Assembly: GCF_008122525.1 (NCBI RefSeq)
Contig: NZ_VSRV01000001.1
Location: forward strand, 3,286,001 to 3,350,000
DNA length: 64,000 bases
Direction: 5' to 3'
Source: Marinomonas sp. IMCC 4694
GTDB taxonomy: Bacteria > Pseudomonadota > Gammaproteobacteria > Pseudomonadales > Marinomonadaceae
Below the pieces are notes generated by a model. The model was not told the origin of the DNA. It did no database searches and was given only the letters and a program-made list of their open reading frames with translations. This document shows, one piece after another, positions 1 through 8,403 of this stretch (positions are counted from its first letter, which is position 1; every line of letters begins with the position of its first letter). A program made the translations under genes and the position numbers.

Positions 1-2947
1 CTTCAGCTAAACGTTCGAACGTGGCTTTTTCAACGATACGGAACTCTTCGTTCAAATCTTTACGAACTTGATCAAGCTGAGACTTCTCGATGAACTTGGC
101 TCGCTCATCTTTCTCAATGCCATCGCGTGTAAACACTTGCACGTCGATAACCGTACCGCGAGTACCTGTTTTAACGCGCTGAGACGTGTCTTTTACGTCA
201 GACGCTTTCTCACCAAAGATCGCTCGCAAAAGCTTCTCTTCAGGCGTCAGCTGAGTTTCACCTTTTGGTGTTACTTTACCGACTAAGATATCGCCTGGCT
301 CAACTTCAGCACCAATGTACACGATACCTGACTGATCCAGTTTAGACAGCGCACCTTCACCCACATTCGGAATGTCGGCGGTAATCTCTTCTGGCCCAAG
401 CTTAGTATCACGCGCCACACACGTTAGTTCCTGAATGTGGATAGACGTAAAACGATCTTCTTCAACAACGCGCTCAGACACTAAGATCGAGTCCTCGAAG
501 TTGAAACCGTTCCAAGGCATGAAGGCGATACGCATGTTTTGGCCTAATGCCAAATCACCCATGTCAACAGAAGGACCATCCGCCATGATATCGCCAGACG
601 CCACTTTCTCACCTTTCATTACCAACGTACGCTGGTTAATGCAGGTGTTTTGGTTAGAGCGAACGTATTTCGTCAGGTTGTAGATATCCACACCCGCTTC
701 ACCGGCGATCGTCTCTTCAGAATTCACACGAACAACGATACGACTCGCATCAACAGACTCAATCACACCACCACGAGACGCGACAATACAAACACCAGAG
801 TCTTTTGCTACGTTTTTCTCCATACCTGTACCCACAACCGGCTTATCTGCCTTAAGTGTCGGTACGGCTTGACGTTGCATGTTCGATCCCATCAAGGCTC
901 GGTTAGCATCATCGTGCTCTAGGAACGGAATCAAAGACGCCGCAACAGAAACAACCTGACGTGGAGAAACGTCCATTAGATTTACTTTTTCTTTTGGAAT
1001 CAAAGTGGTTTCGTGCATGTGACGCACCTGAACCAACTCGTCGACCAAACGACCTTCGCTGTCAACATTCGCTGACGCTTGAGCGATAACGTATTTCGCC
1101 TCATCAATGGCAGAAATATAAACCGTTTCATCTGTCTGCTTGCCATCGATGATCTTACGATATGGCGTTTCCAAAAAGCCGTAGCTATTGGTACGCGCGT
1201 AAGTAGACAACGAGTTGATCAAACCGATGTTTGGTCCTTCTGGTGTCTCGATTGGACAAACACGACCGTAGTGAGTCGCATGTACGTCACGCACTTCAAA
1301 GCCCGCACGCTCACGAGTCAAACCACCAGGCCCCAATGCTGAAACACGACGCTTGTGCGTCACTTCAGACAAAGGATTGTTTTGATCCATAAATTGAGAC
1401 AACTGACTTGAACCAAAGAACTCTTTAATAGCCGCTGCCACTGGTTTAGCGTTCAAAAGATCTTGTGGCATTAGGCCATCCGCTTCTGCCATAGACAGAC
1501 GCTCTTTTACAGCACGCTCAACACGAACAAGACCAACGCGGAATTGGTTTTCAGCCATTTCCCCAACTGAACGCACGCGACGGTTACCTAGGTGATCGAT
1601 ATCATCGACCATGCCGTTACCGTTACGGATGTCTAACAAGGTTTTCAACACAGCAACAATGTCGTCGTTGTCTAAAATACCGTTGCCCGTGTCTTCTTCG
1701 CGACCTAAACGGCGGTTGAATTTCATTCGACCAACGCCAGATAAATCATAGCGGTCTTCAGAGAAGAACAAACCTTGGAACAAGCCTTCAGCGGACTCTT
1801 TGGTTGGCGGCTCGCCAGGACGCATCATGCGGTAAATTTCTACCAAGGCTTCCAACTGATTGCTGGTTGGGTCAATACGAAGCGTGTCAGAAATAAATGG
1901 ACCGTTGTCCAAATCATTCGTATAAAGCGTATTAACCTCTGTGATACCAGACGCCACTAAAGCTTCTAGCAAATCAACAGACAATTCCGTATTGGCTTCG
2001 GCAATTAATTCACCCGTAGCAGGATGAACCAAGTTTTTCGCTGTTACCTTACCAAGCATATATTCAAGCGGTACAGAAAGACGCTCAAGACCGCTTTTTT
2101 CCATAACACGAATATGTTTCGCGGTAATACGACGGCCTTCTTCAACGATCAACTCGCCGTTCGCATCCGCTATATTAAACAATGCCGTTTCGCCACGAAG
2201 ACGATTCGCCACCAAATCCATTTCAAAACCATCGCGCTTCAAATAGAACCGTGTGGATTCAAAGAAAGTATCTAGAATCTGCTCTGTACCGTATCCAATC
2301 GCACGCAACAAAATAGTTGCCGGCAATTTACGACGACGGTCAATACGAACAAAAACGCAATCTTTCGGATCAAACTCGAAATCCAACCATGAACCACGGT
2401 AAGGAATAATTCGAGCAGAATGTAATAATTTACCTGAAGAGTGAGTTTTACCACGGTCGTGATCAAAAAACACACCAGGAGAACGATGCAATTGAGAAAC
2501 AATTACACGCTCGGTGCCATTAATAACAAAGGTACCATTGTCTGTCATGAGCGGTATTTCACCCATGTAGACTTCTTGCTCGCGGATGTCTTTGATGGCT
2601 TTATTAGAGGACTCTTTATCATAAATGATGAGTCGAACTCGAACACGAAGAGGTGCTGCGTAAGTAATACCGCGCAACTGACACTCTTTAACATCAAAAA
2701 CTGGCTTGCCTAAACGGTAATCGACGTATTCTAGCGCCGCATTTCCAGAAAAGCTGACCATTGGAAAGACAGATTTAAAGGCCCCATGCAGACCCAATTC
2801 CCCACGCTCTGCAAGGCTTTTGCCTTCTTGCAGAAAATTACGGTAGGACTCAAGCTGAATGGCCAGCAAGTATGGCACATCCAAAACGGGCGGCAGTTTA
2901 CCGAAATCCTTACGGATACGTTTTTTCTCAGTGTATGAGTAAGCCAT
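1..2947 (-). CDS. rpoB: RNA polymerase beta subunit (partial, N-terminal ~980 residues)
   Basis: Catalytic beta subunit of DNA-dependent RNA polymerase. The start (MAYSYTEKKRIRK) is at 2947 and the frame stays open to the left window edge, so about 982 of roughly 1,340 residues are present. The rifampicin-binding cluster lies near 1320-1420 and reads QFMDQNNPLSEVTHKRR followed by SALGPGG, which is the drug-sensitive wild-type form. It is the last gene visible of the rplKAJL-rpoB cluster, and an attenuator-like hairpin separates it from rplL. It is missing from simple ORF lists only because it has no stop in the window. Identification is certain. Confidence 0.98.
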   Translation of the reverse strand, partial: MAYSYTEKKRIRKDFGKLPPVLDVPYLLAIQLESYRNFLQEGKSLAERGELGLHGAFKSVFPMVSFSGNAALEYVDYRLGKPVFDVKECQLRGITYAAPLRVRVRLIIYDKESSNKAIKDIREQEVYMGEIPLMTDNGTFVINGTERVIVSQLHRSPGVFFDHDRGKTHSSGKLLHSARIIPYRGSWLDFEFDPKDCVFVRIDRRRKLPATILLRAIGYGTEQILDTFFESTRFYLKRDGFEMDLVANRLRGETALFNIADANGELIVEEGRRITAKHIRVMEKSGLERLSVPLEYMLGKVTAKNLVHPATGELIAEANTELSVDLLEALVASGITEVNTLYTNDLDNGPFISDTLRIDPTSNQLEALVEIYRMMRPGEPPTKESAEGLFQGLFFSEDRYDLSGVGRMKFNRRLGREEDTGNGILDNDDIVAVLKTLLDIRNGNGMVDDIDHLGNRRVRSVGEMAENQFRVGLVRVERAVKERLSMAEADGLMPQDLLNAKPVAAAIKEFFGSSQLSQFMDQNNPLSEVTHKRRVSALGPGGLTRERAGFEVRDVHATHYGRVCPIETPEGPNIGLINSLSTYARTNSYGFLETPYRKIIDGKQTDETVYISAIDEAKYVIAQASANVDSEGRLVDELVQVRHMHETTLIPKEKVNLMDVSPRQVVSVAASLIPFLEHDDANRALMGSNMQRQAVPTLKADKPVVGTGMEKNVAKDSGVCIVASRGGVIESVDASRIVVRVNSEETIAGEAGVDIYNLTKYVRSNQNTCINQRTLVMKGEKVASGDIMADGPSVDMGDLALGQNMRIAFMPWNGFNFEDSILVSERVVEEDRFTSIHIQELTCVARDTKLGPEEITADIPNVGEGALSKLDQSGIVYIGAEVEPGDILVGKVTPKGETQLTPEEKLLRAIFGEKASDVKDTSQRVKTGTRGTVIDVQVFTRDGIEKDERAKFIEKSQLDQVRKDLNEEFRIVEKATFERLAE

Positions 2948-3064
2948 CAGCATTCCCCAGCTTGTGCACATTGACGCAAAAGGCCCAAATCAGGCCTTAC
3001 CAATTATGGGAGCGTTATCTCCCACATGAAAATTCTTTTAGGTTTATTTGAGTTTTAGAAACCC

Positions 3065-3115
3065 AAAAAGGCCGGTGACAATAATGTCACCAGCCATTTC
3101 GACTATTGGTCGAAA
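3065..3115 (-). terminator. rplL-rpoB intergenic attenuator and second hairpin
   Basis: Read on the minus strand, a 10-bp stem (3086-3095 pairing with 3070-3079, one mismatch) is followed at once by a short T run (3069-3065). This is the form of a leaky terminator. A second small hairpin (TTTCGAC-GTCGAAA, about 3097-3115) lies just upstream. In E. coli the same interval carries a partial attenuator and an RNase III site that set the L7/L12 to beta ratio. The position and shape match, but the function here is inferred. Confidence 0.7.
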
Positions 3116-3134
3116 TATGGAAATACAAGTATCA

Positions 3135-3506
3135 TTACTTGACTTCGACAGAGGCACCAGCTTCTTCAAGAGCTGCTTTAAGAGCGGCTGCGTCATCTTT
3201 AGACACGCCTTCTTTAACAGCCATTGGAGCGCCGTCAACGATTGCTTTAGCTTCTTTCAAGCCAAGACCAGTCGCTGCACGTACTGCTTTGATTACGTTA
3301 ACTTTCTTCTCGCCTGCGCCAGTAAGAATAACGTCAAATTCCGTTTGTTCTTCAGCAGCAGAGCCTGCATCAGCAGCAGGGCCAGCAGCCGCTGCAACAG
3401 CGGCTGTTACGCCGAATTTTTCTTCCATTGCAGAAATTAGTTCAACAACGTCCATCACAGACATTTCTGCTACTGCATTGATGATATCTTCTTTAGTTAG
3501 AGCCAT
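3135..3506 (-). CDS. rplL: 50S ribosomal protein L7/L12
   Basis: Stalk protein of the large ribosomal subunit that recruits translation factors; it binds L10 as dimers. At 123 residues it has the family's usual length: an N-terminal dimerisation helix (MALTKEDIINAVAEMS), an Ala/Gly-rich hinge around residues 36-52, and a C-terminal domain with the conserved KVNVIKAVR and GLGLKEAKAIVDGAP segments. It lies 81 nt downstream of rplJ and before the attenuator ahead of rpoB. Certain. Confidence 0.98.
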   Translation of the reverse strand: MALTKEDIINAVAEMSVMDVVELISAMEEKFGVTAAVAAAAGPAADAGSAAEEQTEFDVILTGAGEKKVNVIKAVRAATGLGLKEAKAIVDGAPMAVKEGVSKDDAAALKAALEEAGASVEVK

Positions 3507-3587
3507 GACTCAGATTCCTAGCATTCTTATAATTACCCGAGGGTAATAAAACAAAATATTTATCAAGAAGGGATACGGCAAACCGTA

Positions 3588-4088
3588 TTACGCCGCTTCT
3601 TGCTCTTTTTGATCGCGAACCGCTGCAAGAGTACGTACAAACTTGCTTGTTGCGCCCTGCATAACACTCATCAGTTTCGCAATTGCTTCGTCGTATGTAG
3701 GCAGTGTTGCCAATCGATCAATGTCGCCAGCTGGGATCAACTCACCGTTGAACGCCAACGCCTTCACTTCAAACTTGCTGTTCGTTTTTGCAAACGCTTT
3801 CAACAAACGAGCCGCCGCACCGGGGTGTTCGTTTGAAAAAGCAATCAGCGTAGGACCAACAAAGCTCTCAGTTAGACATTCGAAGTCTGTACCTTCCACT
3901 GCACGGCGAGCCAAAGTGTTACGTACTACACGTACATAAACACCTGCTTCACGCGCTTCTTTACGTAGTGCTGTCATATTACTCACGGTAACACCGCGAG
4001 AATCAGCAACTACTGCAGACAATGCAGTTTTAGCAGCTTCGCTAACTTCGGCGACAATGGCTTTTTTGTCTTCTAGACCTAATGCCAC
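3588..4088 (-). CDS. rplJ: 50S ribosomal protein L10
   Basis: Base of the L7/L12 stalk; it also represses its own rplJL mRNA by binding the leader. The protein has 166 residues, beginning MALGLEDKKAIVAEV. The start codon is GTG (4088-4086), supported by AGGAG eight bases upstream. The leader immediately upstream contains the expected L10-leader signature. The C-terminal helix (KFVRTLAAVRDQKEQ) is the part that carries L7/L12 dimers in this family. Confidence 0.98.
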   Translation of the reverse strand: MALGLEDKKAIVAEVSEAAKTALSAVVADSRGVTVSNMTALRKEAREAGVYVRVVRNTLARRAVEGTDFECLTESFVGPTLIAFSNEHPGAAARLLKAFAKTNSKFEVKALAFNGELIPAGDIDRLATLPTYDEAIAKLMSVMQGATSKFVRTLAAVRDQKEQEAA

Positions 4089-4189
4089 TGGTTTTCTCCT
4101 GGATTAGCAGGGAATAAATTCCCCTATTTTTTACCAACTCTCCGATTACTCGAAGTACTTGCTGGTGAGTTAGATCCAGTTAATCTGAA

Positions 4190-4280
4190 TCGGGCCACAC
4201 CATCTGCGCAGGACAAACATTTTTCAACGTTGTTATTAAACCCCGAAAGGTTCCTGCGGTCTTTGACGGCCTGCTCAACA
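4190..4280 (-). ncRNA. Ribosomal protein L10 autoregulatory leader
   Basis: The 232-nt gap between rplA and rplJ holds, on the minus strand, the paired blocks GACCGCAGG (around 4253-4266) and CCTGCGCAGATGGTG (4213-4199). This is the conserved L10-leader arrangement in gammaproteobacteria, to which L10/(L12)4 binds to repress translation of rplJ and rplL. The remaining bases up to the rplJ start hold its ribosome binding site. The fold was judged by eye only; a covariance-model search for the L10 leader family would settle it. Confidence 0.75.
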
Positions 4281-4320
4281 CATTAATGAAGGCAGACCCC
4301 AAAGCGCATAACCTAAATGC

Positions 4321-5022
4321 TTACTTCGTAGAAGTAAGAGCACCTAGATCAATTTGTAGACCAGGTCCCATTGTAGAGGACATAGTCACTTTTTTCAGGT
4401 AAATACCTTTAGATGAAGCAGGCTTAGCACGACGTAAGTCAGACAAAAGTGCTTCAAGGTTGCCTCGGATAGCATCCGCTGCGAATTCAATAGAACCGAC
4501 TGCTGCATGGATGATACCGTTTTTATCTGTACGGTAACGAGCTTGACCTGCTTTAGCGTTCTTAACCGCTGTTGCAACATCAGGCGTTACTGTGCCAACT
4601 TTTGGGTTAGGCATTAGACCACGTGGGCCTAAAATCTGACCTAGCTGACCAACGATACGCATTGCATCCGGTGACGCAATAACAACGTCAAAATCAAGGT
4701 TGCCTGCTTTAACCTGCTCGGCCAAATCTTCGAAACCAACCACATCTGCGCCAGCTTCTTTCGCTGCTTCGGCATTTGCACCTTGTGCAAACACAGCAAC
4801 ACGAACATCTTTACCTGCACCGTGAGGCAATACAGTAGAACCACGAACAACCTGATCAGATTTACGCGGATCAACCCCAAGGTTAACAGATACGTCAACA
4901 GACTCTTTAAACTTAACAGTAGAAAGCTCAGCCAAAAGCGCAACCGCTTCTTCCACTGAATACAACTTAGTTGCTTCTACTTTTTCTGCGATCAAACGAG
5001 CGCGTTTTGTTAATTTAGCCAT
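4321..5022 (-). CDS. rplA: 50S ribosomal protein L1
   Basis: Large-subunit protein of the L1 stalk, involved in release of E-site tRNA; it also represses the rplKA mRNA. At 233 residues it is full length, with the family motifs ESVDVSVNLGVDPRKSDQ, LPHGAGKDVRVAVFA, LGPRGLMPNPKVGTVT and the C-terminal STMGPGLQID. Its ATG overlaps the rplK stop by one base (TAATG), consistent with translational coupling. Certain. Confidence 0.98.
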   Translation of the reverse strand: MAKLTKRARLIAEKVEATKLYSVEEAVALLAELSTVKFKESVDVSVNLGVDPRKSDQVVRGSTVLPHGAGKDVRVAVFAQGANAEAAKEAGADVVGFEDLAEQVKAGNLDFDVVIASPDAMRIVGQLGQILGPRGLMPNPKVGTVTPDVATAVKNAKAGQARYRTDKNGIIHAAVGSIEFAADAIRGNLEALLSDLRRAKPASSKGIYLKKVTMSSTMGPGLQIDLGALTSTK

Positions 5023-5456
5023 TAGTTCACACCCTCAACTTCTAGACCCATAGCGCGTGCGCTACCAGCAATCGTACGAACTGCTGCATCCATGTTAGAA
5101 GCAGTCAGATCAGCCTGCTTAGCAACAACAATCTCTTCAAGCTGCGCACGAGTGACCGTACCTACTTTTTGAGTATTTGGACGTGGAGAACCACTCTTCA
5201 AACCAGCTGCTTTTTTAAGCAATACGGCTGCAGGAGTAGATTTCGTTTCGAATGTAAAACTACGATCACTGTAAACAGTGATAATAACAGGCGTTGGAAG
5301 ACCTGGCTCAAGACCTTGTGTTTTGGCATTGAACGCTTTACAGAATTCCATGATGTTCACACCGTGTTGACCCAATGCTGGACCTACTGGTGGACTTGGG
5401 TTCGCTTGACCCGCTTTAACTTGTAGCTTGATGTAAGCTTGGACTTTCTTAGCCAT
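5022..5456 (-). CDS. rplK: 50S ribosomal protein L11
   Basis: Binds the GTPase-associated centre of 23S rRNA; needed for factor function and the RelA response. The 144-residue protein carries the N-terminal proline motif NPSPPVGPALGQHGVNIMEF and the rRNA-binding C-terminal domain ending GSARAMGLEVEG. It lies 49 nt downstream of nusG with no terminator between, so it is probably co-transcribed with secE-nusG as well as with rplA. Confidence 0.98.
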   Translation of the reverse strand: MAKKVQAYIKLQVKAGQANPSPPVGPALGQHGVNIMEFCKAFNAKTQGLEPGLPTPVIITVYSDRSFTFETKSTPAAVLLKKAAGLKSGSPRPNTQKVGTVTRAQLEEIVVAKQADLTASNMDAAVRTIAGSARAMGLEVEGVN

Positions 5457-5505
5457 TTTCTAACTCCAATTGGGTCACGGCCCTAAGGCTACCCGTTCAA
5501 CAAAA

Positions 5506-6039
5506 TCAGGCTTTTTCAACCTGACTAAATTCCAAATCAACCGGTGTAGAGCGCCCAAAAATAAGCACAGCCACTTTGATTCGACTTTTATCGTAGTCCA
5601 CTTCTTCAACAACACCATTAAAGTCAGCAAACGGCCCTTCATTAACTCGAACCACCTCACCCACTTCAAACAACGTTTTAGGACGGGGCTTATCAACACC
5701 ATCACTAACACGTTGAAGAATGGCGTCCGCTTCGCGAGTCGTTATTGGCGACGGCTTATCAGCCGTACCACCAATAAAACCAAGTACACGAGACGTACCT
5801 TTAACCAAATGCCAAGAGGCATCATTCATATCCATTTGAACCAATACATAGCCAGGATAGAATTTTCTTTCACTCTTGCGCTTTTTACCATCCCGAATCT
5901 CGACTATTTCTTCAGTCGGCACCAAGATGTCACCAAAATTTTCTTCTTGCCCCATAACCTGCACTCGCTCTGTTAGCGAACGCATTACGTGCTTTTCGTA
6001 CCCTGAGTACGCCTGTACTACATACCATCGTTTGGTCAC
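5506..6039 (-). CDS. nusG: Transcription termination/antitermination factor NusG
   Basis: Binds elongating RNA polymerase and links it to Rho and to ribosomal protein S10. The NGN domain starts at once (KRWYVVQAYSGYE), followed by a KOW domain (GEVVRVNEGPFADFNG). The best start is GTG at 6039, six bases after AGGAG, giving 177 residues. A TTG two codons upstream (6045) is in frame but sits inside the spacer of that binding site. It lies directly downstream of secE. Certain. Confidence 0.97.
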   Translation of the reverse strand: MTKRWYVVQAYSGYEKHVMRSLTERVQVMGQEENFGDILVPTEEIVEIRDGKKRKSERKFYPGYVLVQMDMNDASWHLVKGTSRVLGFIGGTADKPSPITTREADAILQRVSDGVDKPRPKTLFEVGEVVRVNEGPFADFNGVVEEVDYDKSRIKVAVLIFGRSTPVDLEFSQVEKA

Positions 6040-6048
6040 GAGCAACTC

Positions 6049-6417
6049 CTAACTAATTACCGAGGAAACGACCCAACCAAGGAACGAATCCACCCCCCAT
6101 AGCACGAGAGACATAAAAACAACAACCGCCAACACTATTAAGGTGGTTTGCATGGTTTCCTGTCTGGTCGGCCATACAACACGGCGAATTTCAGTCTTGG
6201 CTTCTTTAGCTAAAGTAAAGAAAGACTGCCCTTTCACAGTTTGCAGTGCAATAAAACCAGCGACACCAGCCAACACCAAAATAGCGATTAGACGATACAA
6301 TAGTGACTCAGCAGAATAATAGTTATTACCAATCACGCCTACCGCAACTAGCAGAACAACAATCGCCCACTTAAACACATCTCCACGAGACGCTTGAGCT
6401 TCAGTACTCGAACTCAT
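6049..6417 (-). CDS. secE: Preprotein translocase subunit SecE
   Basis: Essential clamp of the SecYEG channel. At 122 residues it is the longer, three-helix enterobacterial type: hydrophobic segments near residues 16-30, 42-58 and 93-117, and the conserved cytoplasmic helix KEAKTEIRRVVWPTRQET before the last transmembrane helix. Gene order tRNA-Trp-secE-nusG-rplK is the standard one. Certain. Confidence 0.97.
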   Translation of the reverse strand: MSSSTEAQASRGDVFKWAIVVLLVAVGVIGNNYYSAESLLYRLIAILVLAGVAGFIALQTVKGQSFFTLAKEAKTEIRRVVWPTRQETMQTTLIVLAVVVFMSLVLWGVDSFLGWVVSSVIS

Positions 6418-6457
6418 ACTTTAGGTGATCCCTAACTAAGAAATAGGATACGAAAGA

Positions 6458-6533
6458 TGGCAGGCCAAGAGGGACTCGAACCCCCAACAGCCGGTTTTGG
6501 AAACCGGTGCTCTACCAATTGAACTATTGGCCT
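6458..6533 (-). tRNA. tRNA-Trp (CCA)
   Basis: A complete 76-nt cloverleaf on the minus strand including an encoded 3' CCA. Acceptor AGGCCAA pairs with TTGGCCT. The seven-base anticodon loop reads TTCCAAA, giving anticodon CCA. It is the first element of the secE-nusG transcription unit, behind its own promoter. Confidence 0.97.
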
Positions 6534-6552
6534 ACATTCGTATGGGCGGAGG

Positions 6553-6581
6553 ATAATACCCAAACATGCTAAATTTAGCAA
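6553..6581 (-). promoter_or_regulatory. Sigma-70 promoter for tRNA-Trp-secE-nusG
   Basis: On the minus strand, TTGCTA (6581-6576) and TATTAT (6558-6553) are separated by exactly 17 bases, placing the transcript start a few bases before tRNA-Trp. It sits just downstream of the terminator that ends the upstream tRNA unit, so secE-nusG is transcribed independently of tRNA-Tyr/Gly/Thr. Confidence 0.75.
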
Positions 6582-6605
6582 GGGTATCTGCCCAAAAAAC
6601 AGACA

Positions 6606-6629
6606 ATAAAAAAGGCGTTTTAACCGCCT
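6606..6629 (-). terminator. Terminator after tRNA-Tyr-Gly-Thr
   Basis: Minus-strand stem AGGCG/CGCCT with a seven-base loop, followed by a run of T. It closes the three-tRNA transcript at the place where many gammaproteobacteria have tufB. Confidence 0.7.
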
Positions 6630-6648
6630 ATCTTTTGCAATGAAATGC

Positions 6649-6724
6649 TGGAGCTCATGAGCAGATTTGAACTGCCGACCTCACCCTTACCAAGGGTGTG
6701 CTCTACCAACTGAGCTACATGAGC
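6649..6724 (-). tRNA. tRNA-Thr (GGT)
   Basis: A 76-nt minus-strand cloverleaf with encoded CCA. The acceptor starts GCTCATG and pairs with CATGAGC, and the anticodon loop contains GGT. It is third in the Tyr-Gly-Thr cluster, one base from tRNA-Gly. Confidence 0.97.
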
Positions 6725-6725
6725 C

Positions 6726-6800
6726 TGGAGCGGGTAGCGGGAATCGAACCCGCCTCTTCAGCTTGGAAGGCTGAGGTAATAGCCACTATACCATACCCGC
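6726..6800 (-). tRNA. tRNA-Gly (TCC)
   Basis: A 75-nt minus-strand cloverleaf with encoded CCA, acceptor GCGGGTA/TACCCGC and anticodon TCC. Middle member of the Tyr-Gly-Thr cluster. Confidence 0.97.
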
Positions 6801-6803
6801 AAA

Positions 6804-6887
<84 letters not shown>

Positions 6888-6930
6888 ACGTACTCAGCGC
6901 TACAACGCAACACCCCAAAAGGTGGGAGCC

Positions 6931-6958
6931 ATTATATGAATCGCTTTATCAATTGCAA
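6931..6958 (-). promoter_or_regulatory. Strong promoter for the tRNA-Tyr-Gly-Thr unit
   Basis: On the minus strand, TTGCAA (6958-6953), a 16-base spacer and a perfect TATAAT (6936-6931) are followed by a G/C-rich discriminator (GGCTCCCACC). The discriminator is typical of stringently controlled stable-RNA promoters. The promoter overlaps the stop-codon region of the SPOR gene upstream. Confidence 0.8.
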
Positions 6959-6961
6959 GCA

Positions 6962-7660
6962 CTAGCAGGGATTTTTTTCTAATTTTATCATCATCTTACT
7001 TAGGTCAAAGCGAGACATAAAATCTTCCCACTCACTTTCATCAATCGGCTGATCAATCTCAACCTGCTGAAGAGACACGGTGCGCATATGCTCATACACA
7101 TCAACCACATAACCTGACGCATTCTGAATGCTAATTTTCGATTGCTCAGCACGTACTTTTGACGAGTACAAACCAAGCGAAATGCGGTTTTTCATCTCTG
7201 CACGATTGATCACAAAACTGTCTATGGACTTAGCCGCTAACTCTTTTACTATACGATCAGCTAAAGCTGGCGTCTCTGGCGCAGCAATATAAAGCCAAAA
7301 TTTAGCGCGCTTACCCGTTGACTCTTTTTCCTTGTATGGCCAACCAAGATCATTGAGAGCCTGAATGATCTGCTTTTTATCTTCTTGGTGTTCGGTTTCT
7401 AAACGCGGACAAAAGACCGCAGACGACCTTAAGTCATCACTCAAGCCTTTACTTAACGCTTGCTCAACTTGACTTGCAACGGAGACCGACGCTTCTATCT
7501 CTGGCTTTAATGCTGACACTTCTGAGAGTAATCGAATTTTTTCACTGGTAGGCGGCCCATACACCGAATCTTGTTTTTTCGTTACGGCTTCCTGAGCAAC
7601 ACGTTGCCAGCCAAAAAATGCAGCATTGAGTAACACCACGAACAAAAATAGCCACTTCAT
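6962..7660 (-). CDS. SPOR-domain-like membrane-anchored protein
   Basis: A 232-residue protein with one N-terminal hydrophobic anchor (WLFLFVVLLNAAFFGW). A charged linker follows, then a C-terminal region resembling a SPOR peptidoglycan-binding domain (KFWLYIAAPETPALADRIVKEL, then FVINRAEMKNRISLGLYSS). SPOR domains bind denuded glycan at division sites, so a cell-envelope role is inferred. Its ATG overlaps the coaX stop (ATGA), so it is the third gene of a birA-coaX-SPOR operon; Pseudomonas has a SPOR protein in the same position. The domain call is by eye. Confidence 0.7.
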   Translation of the reverse strand: MKWLFLFVVLLNAAFFGWQRVAQEAVTKKQDSVYGPPTSEKIRLLSEVSALKPEIEASVSVASQVEQALSKGLSDDLRSSAVFCPRLETEHQEDKKQIIQALNDLGWPYKEKESTGKRAKFWLYIAAPETPALADRIVKELAAKSIDSFVINRAEMKNRISLGLYSSKVRAEQSKISIQNASGYVVDVYEHMRTVSLQQVEIDQPIDESEWEDFMSRFDLSKMMIKLEKNPC

Positions 7661-8403
7661 TTATTGCCTCTTATCATGTTGCTTCTCAACCATTCATCAC
7701 CCACCCGCTTTGCACCCAAAGCCACAAGGTTAGATTCGCACACCACAGGAATACCAAGCAAATGCAATAGAGCTTGCGCATCTCCTCCTGTCACTACCCA
7801 CTGATAATCCGCATAACGGTGGTACAATCGCTCCAAAAGCCCCAGTGCCATTTCGTAACACCCTTCTGTTACCGCCCTTCTCGTTGAGTTGGGTAAACCT
7901 TGCCCAACCGTAATCTCATTCACGTTATAACGAATTTTAGCGGTTTTCGACAACAATGCTTCTTCCATCATCGCCAACCCAGGCGCGATGTACCCACCAA
8001 GATGAACGCCACTATAATCAACCACATCCACTTTTATCGCGGTTCCGGCATCAACTACAACCACCTTGTCTTTTATTAAGTGATGAGCCGCCACAACACC
8101 TAACCAACGGTCTACACCCAACCGACTTGGTTCTCTATAAGCATTGAAAACGCCACACGCCTTAGCCTGACTGTAAAGTGTGAGCCATTGGCTTAACGGG
8201 AAACGGGCTTGCAATTCGACCTGCAATGAAAGGCTGTGCTCCTTAGAGCGCACACTCGCAAAATACAGTATGTGAGGCTCGAATTTTTTTTCTACTGGAT
8301 AAGTATCTCGATGCACCCACAACACATCATCACCATGAAATGCGGTAAATTTCACGCTGGTATTGCCCGCATCGACAACCAGAATATTAGCTGCGCCGGA
8401 CAC
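7657..8403 (-). CDS. coaX: Type III pantothenate kinase
   Basis: Catalyses the first step of coenzyme A synthesis. Motifs of the type III (CoaX) family are clear: an N-terminal ASKHA phosphate loop (LVVDAGNTSVKF), GVDRWLGVVAAH, VVVDAGTAIKVDVVD and GGYIAPGLAMM. Type III enzymes typically need monovalent cation and resist CoA feedback. I chose GTG at 8403, which follows GGAGG by eight bases and puts the phosphate loop at the very N-terminus as usual. An in-frame ATG at 8418 is the alternative. The gene overlaps the end of birA, indicating coupling. Confidence 0.93.
   Translation of the reverse strand: MSGAANILVVDAGNTSVKFTAFHGDDVLWVHRDTYPVEKKFEPHILYFASVRSKEHSLSLQVELQARFPLSQWLTLYSQAKACGVFNAYREPSRLGVDRWLGVVAAHHLIKDKVVVVDAGTAIKVDVVDYSGVHLGGYIAPGLAMMEEALLSKTAKIRYNVNEITVGQGLPNSTRRAVTEGCYEMALGLLERLYHRYADYQWVVTGGDAQALLHLLGIPVVCESNLVALGAKRVGDEWLRSNMIRGNK

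Noticed and set aside
68..2713. Plus- and minus-strand frames of 60-90 codons across the first 2.9 kb
   Set aside because: They are other-frame or antisense readings of rpoB and have no family character.
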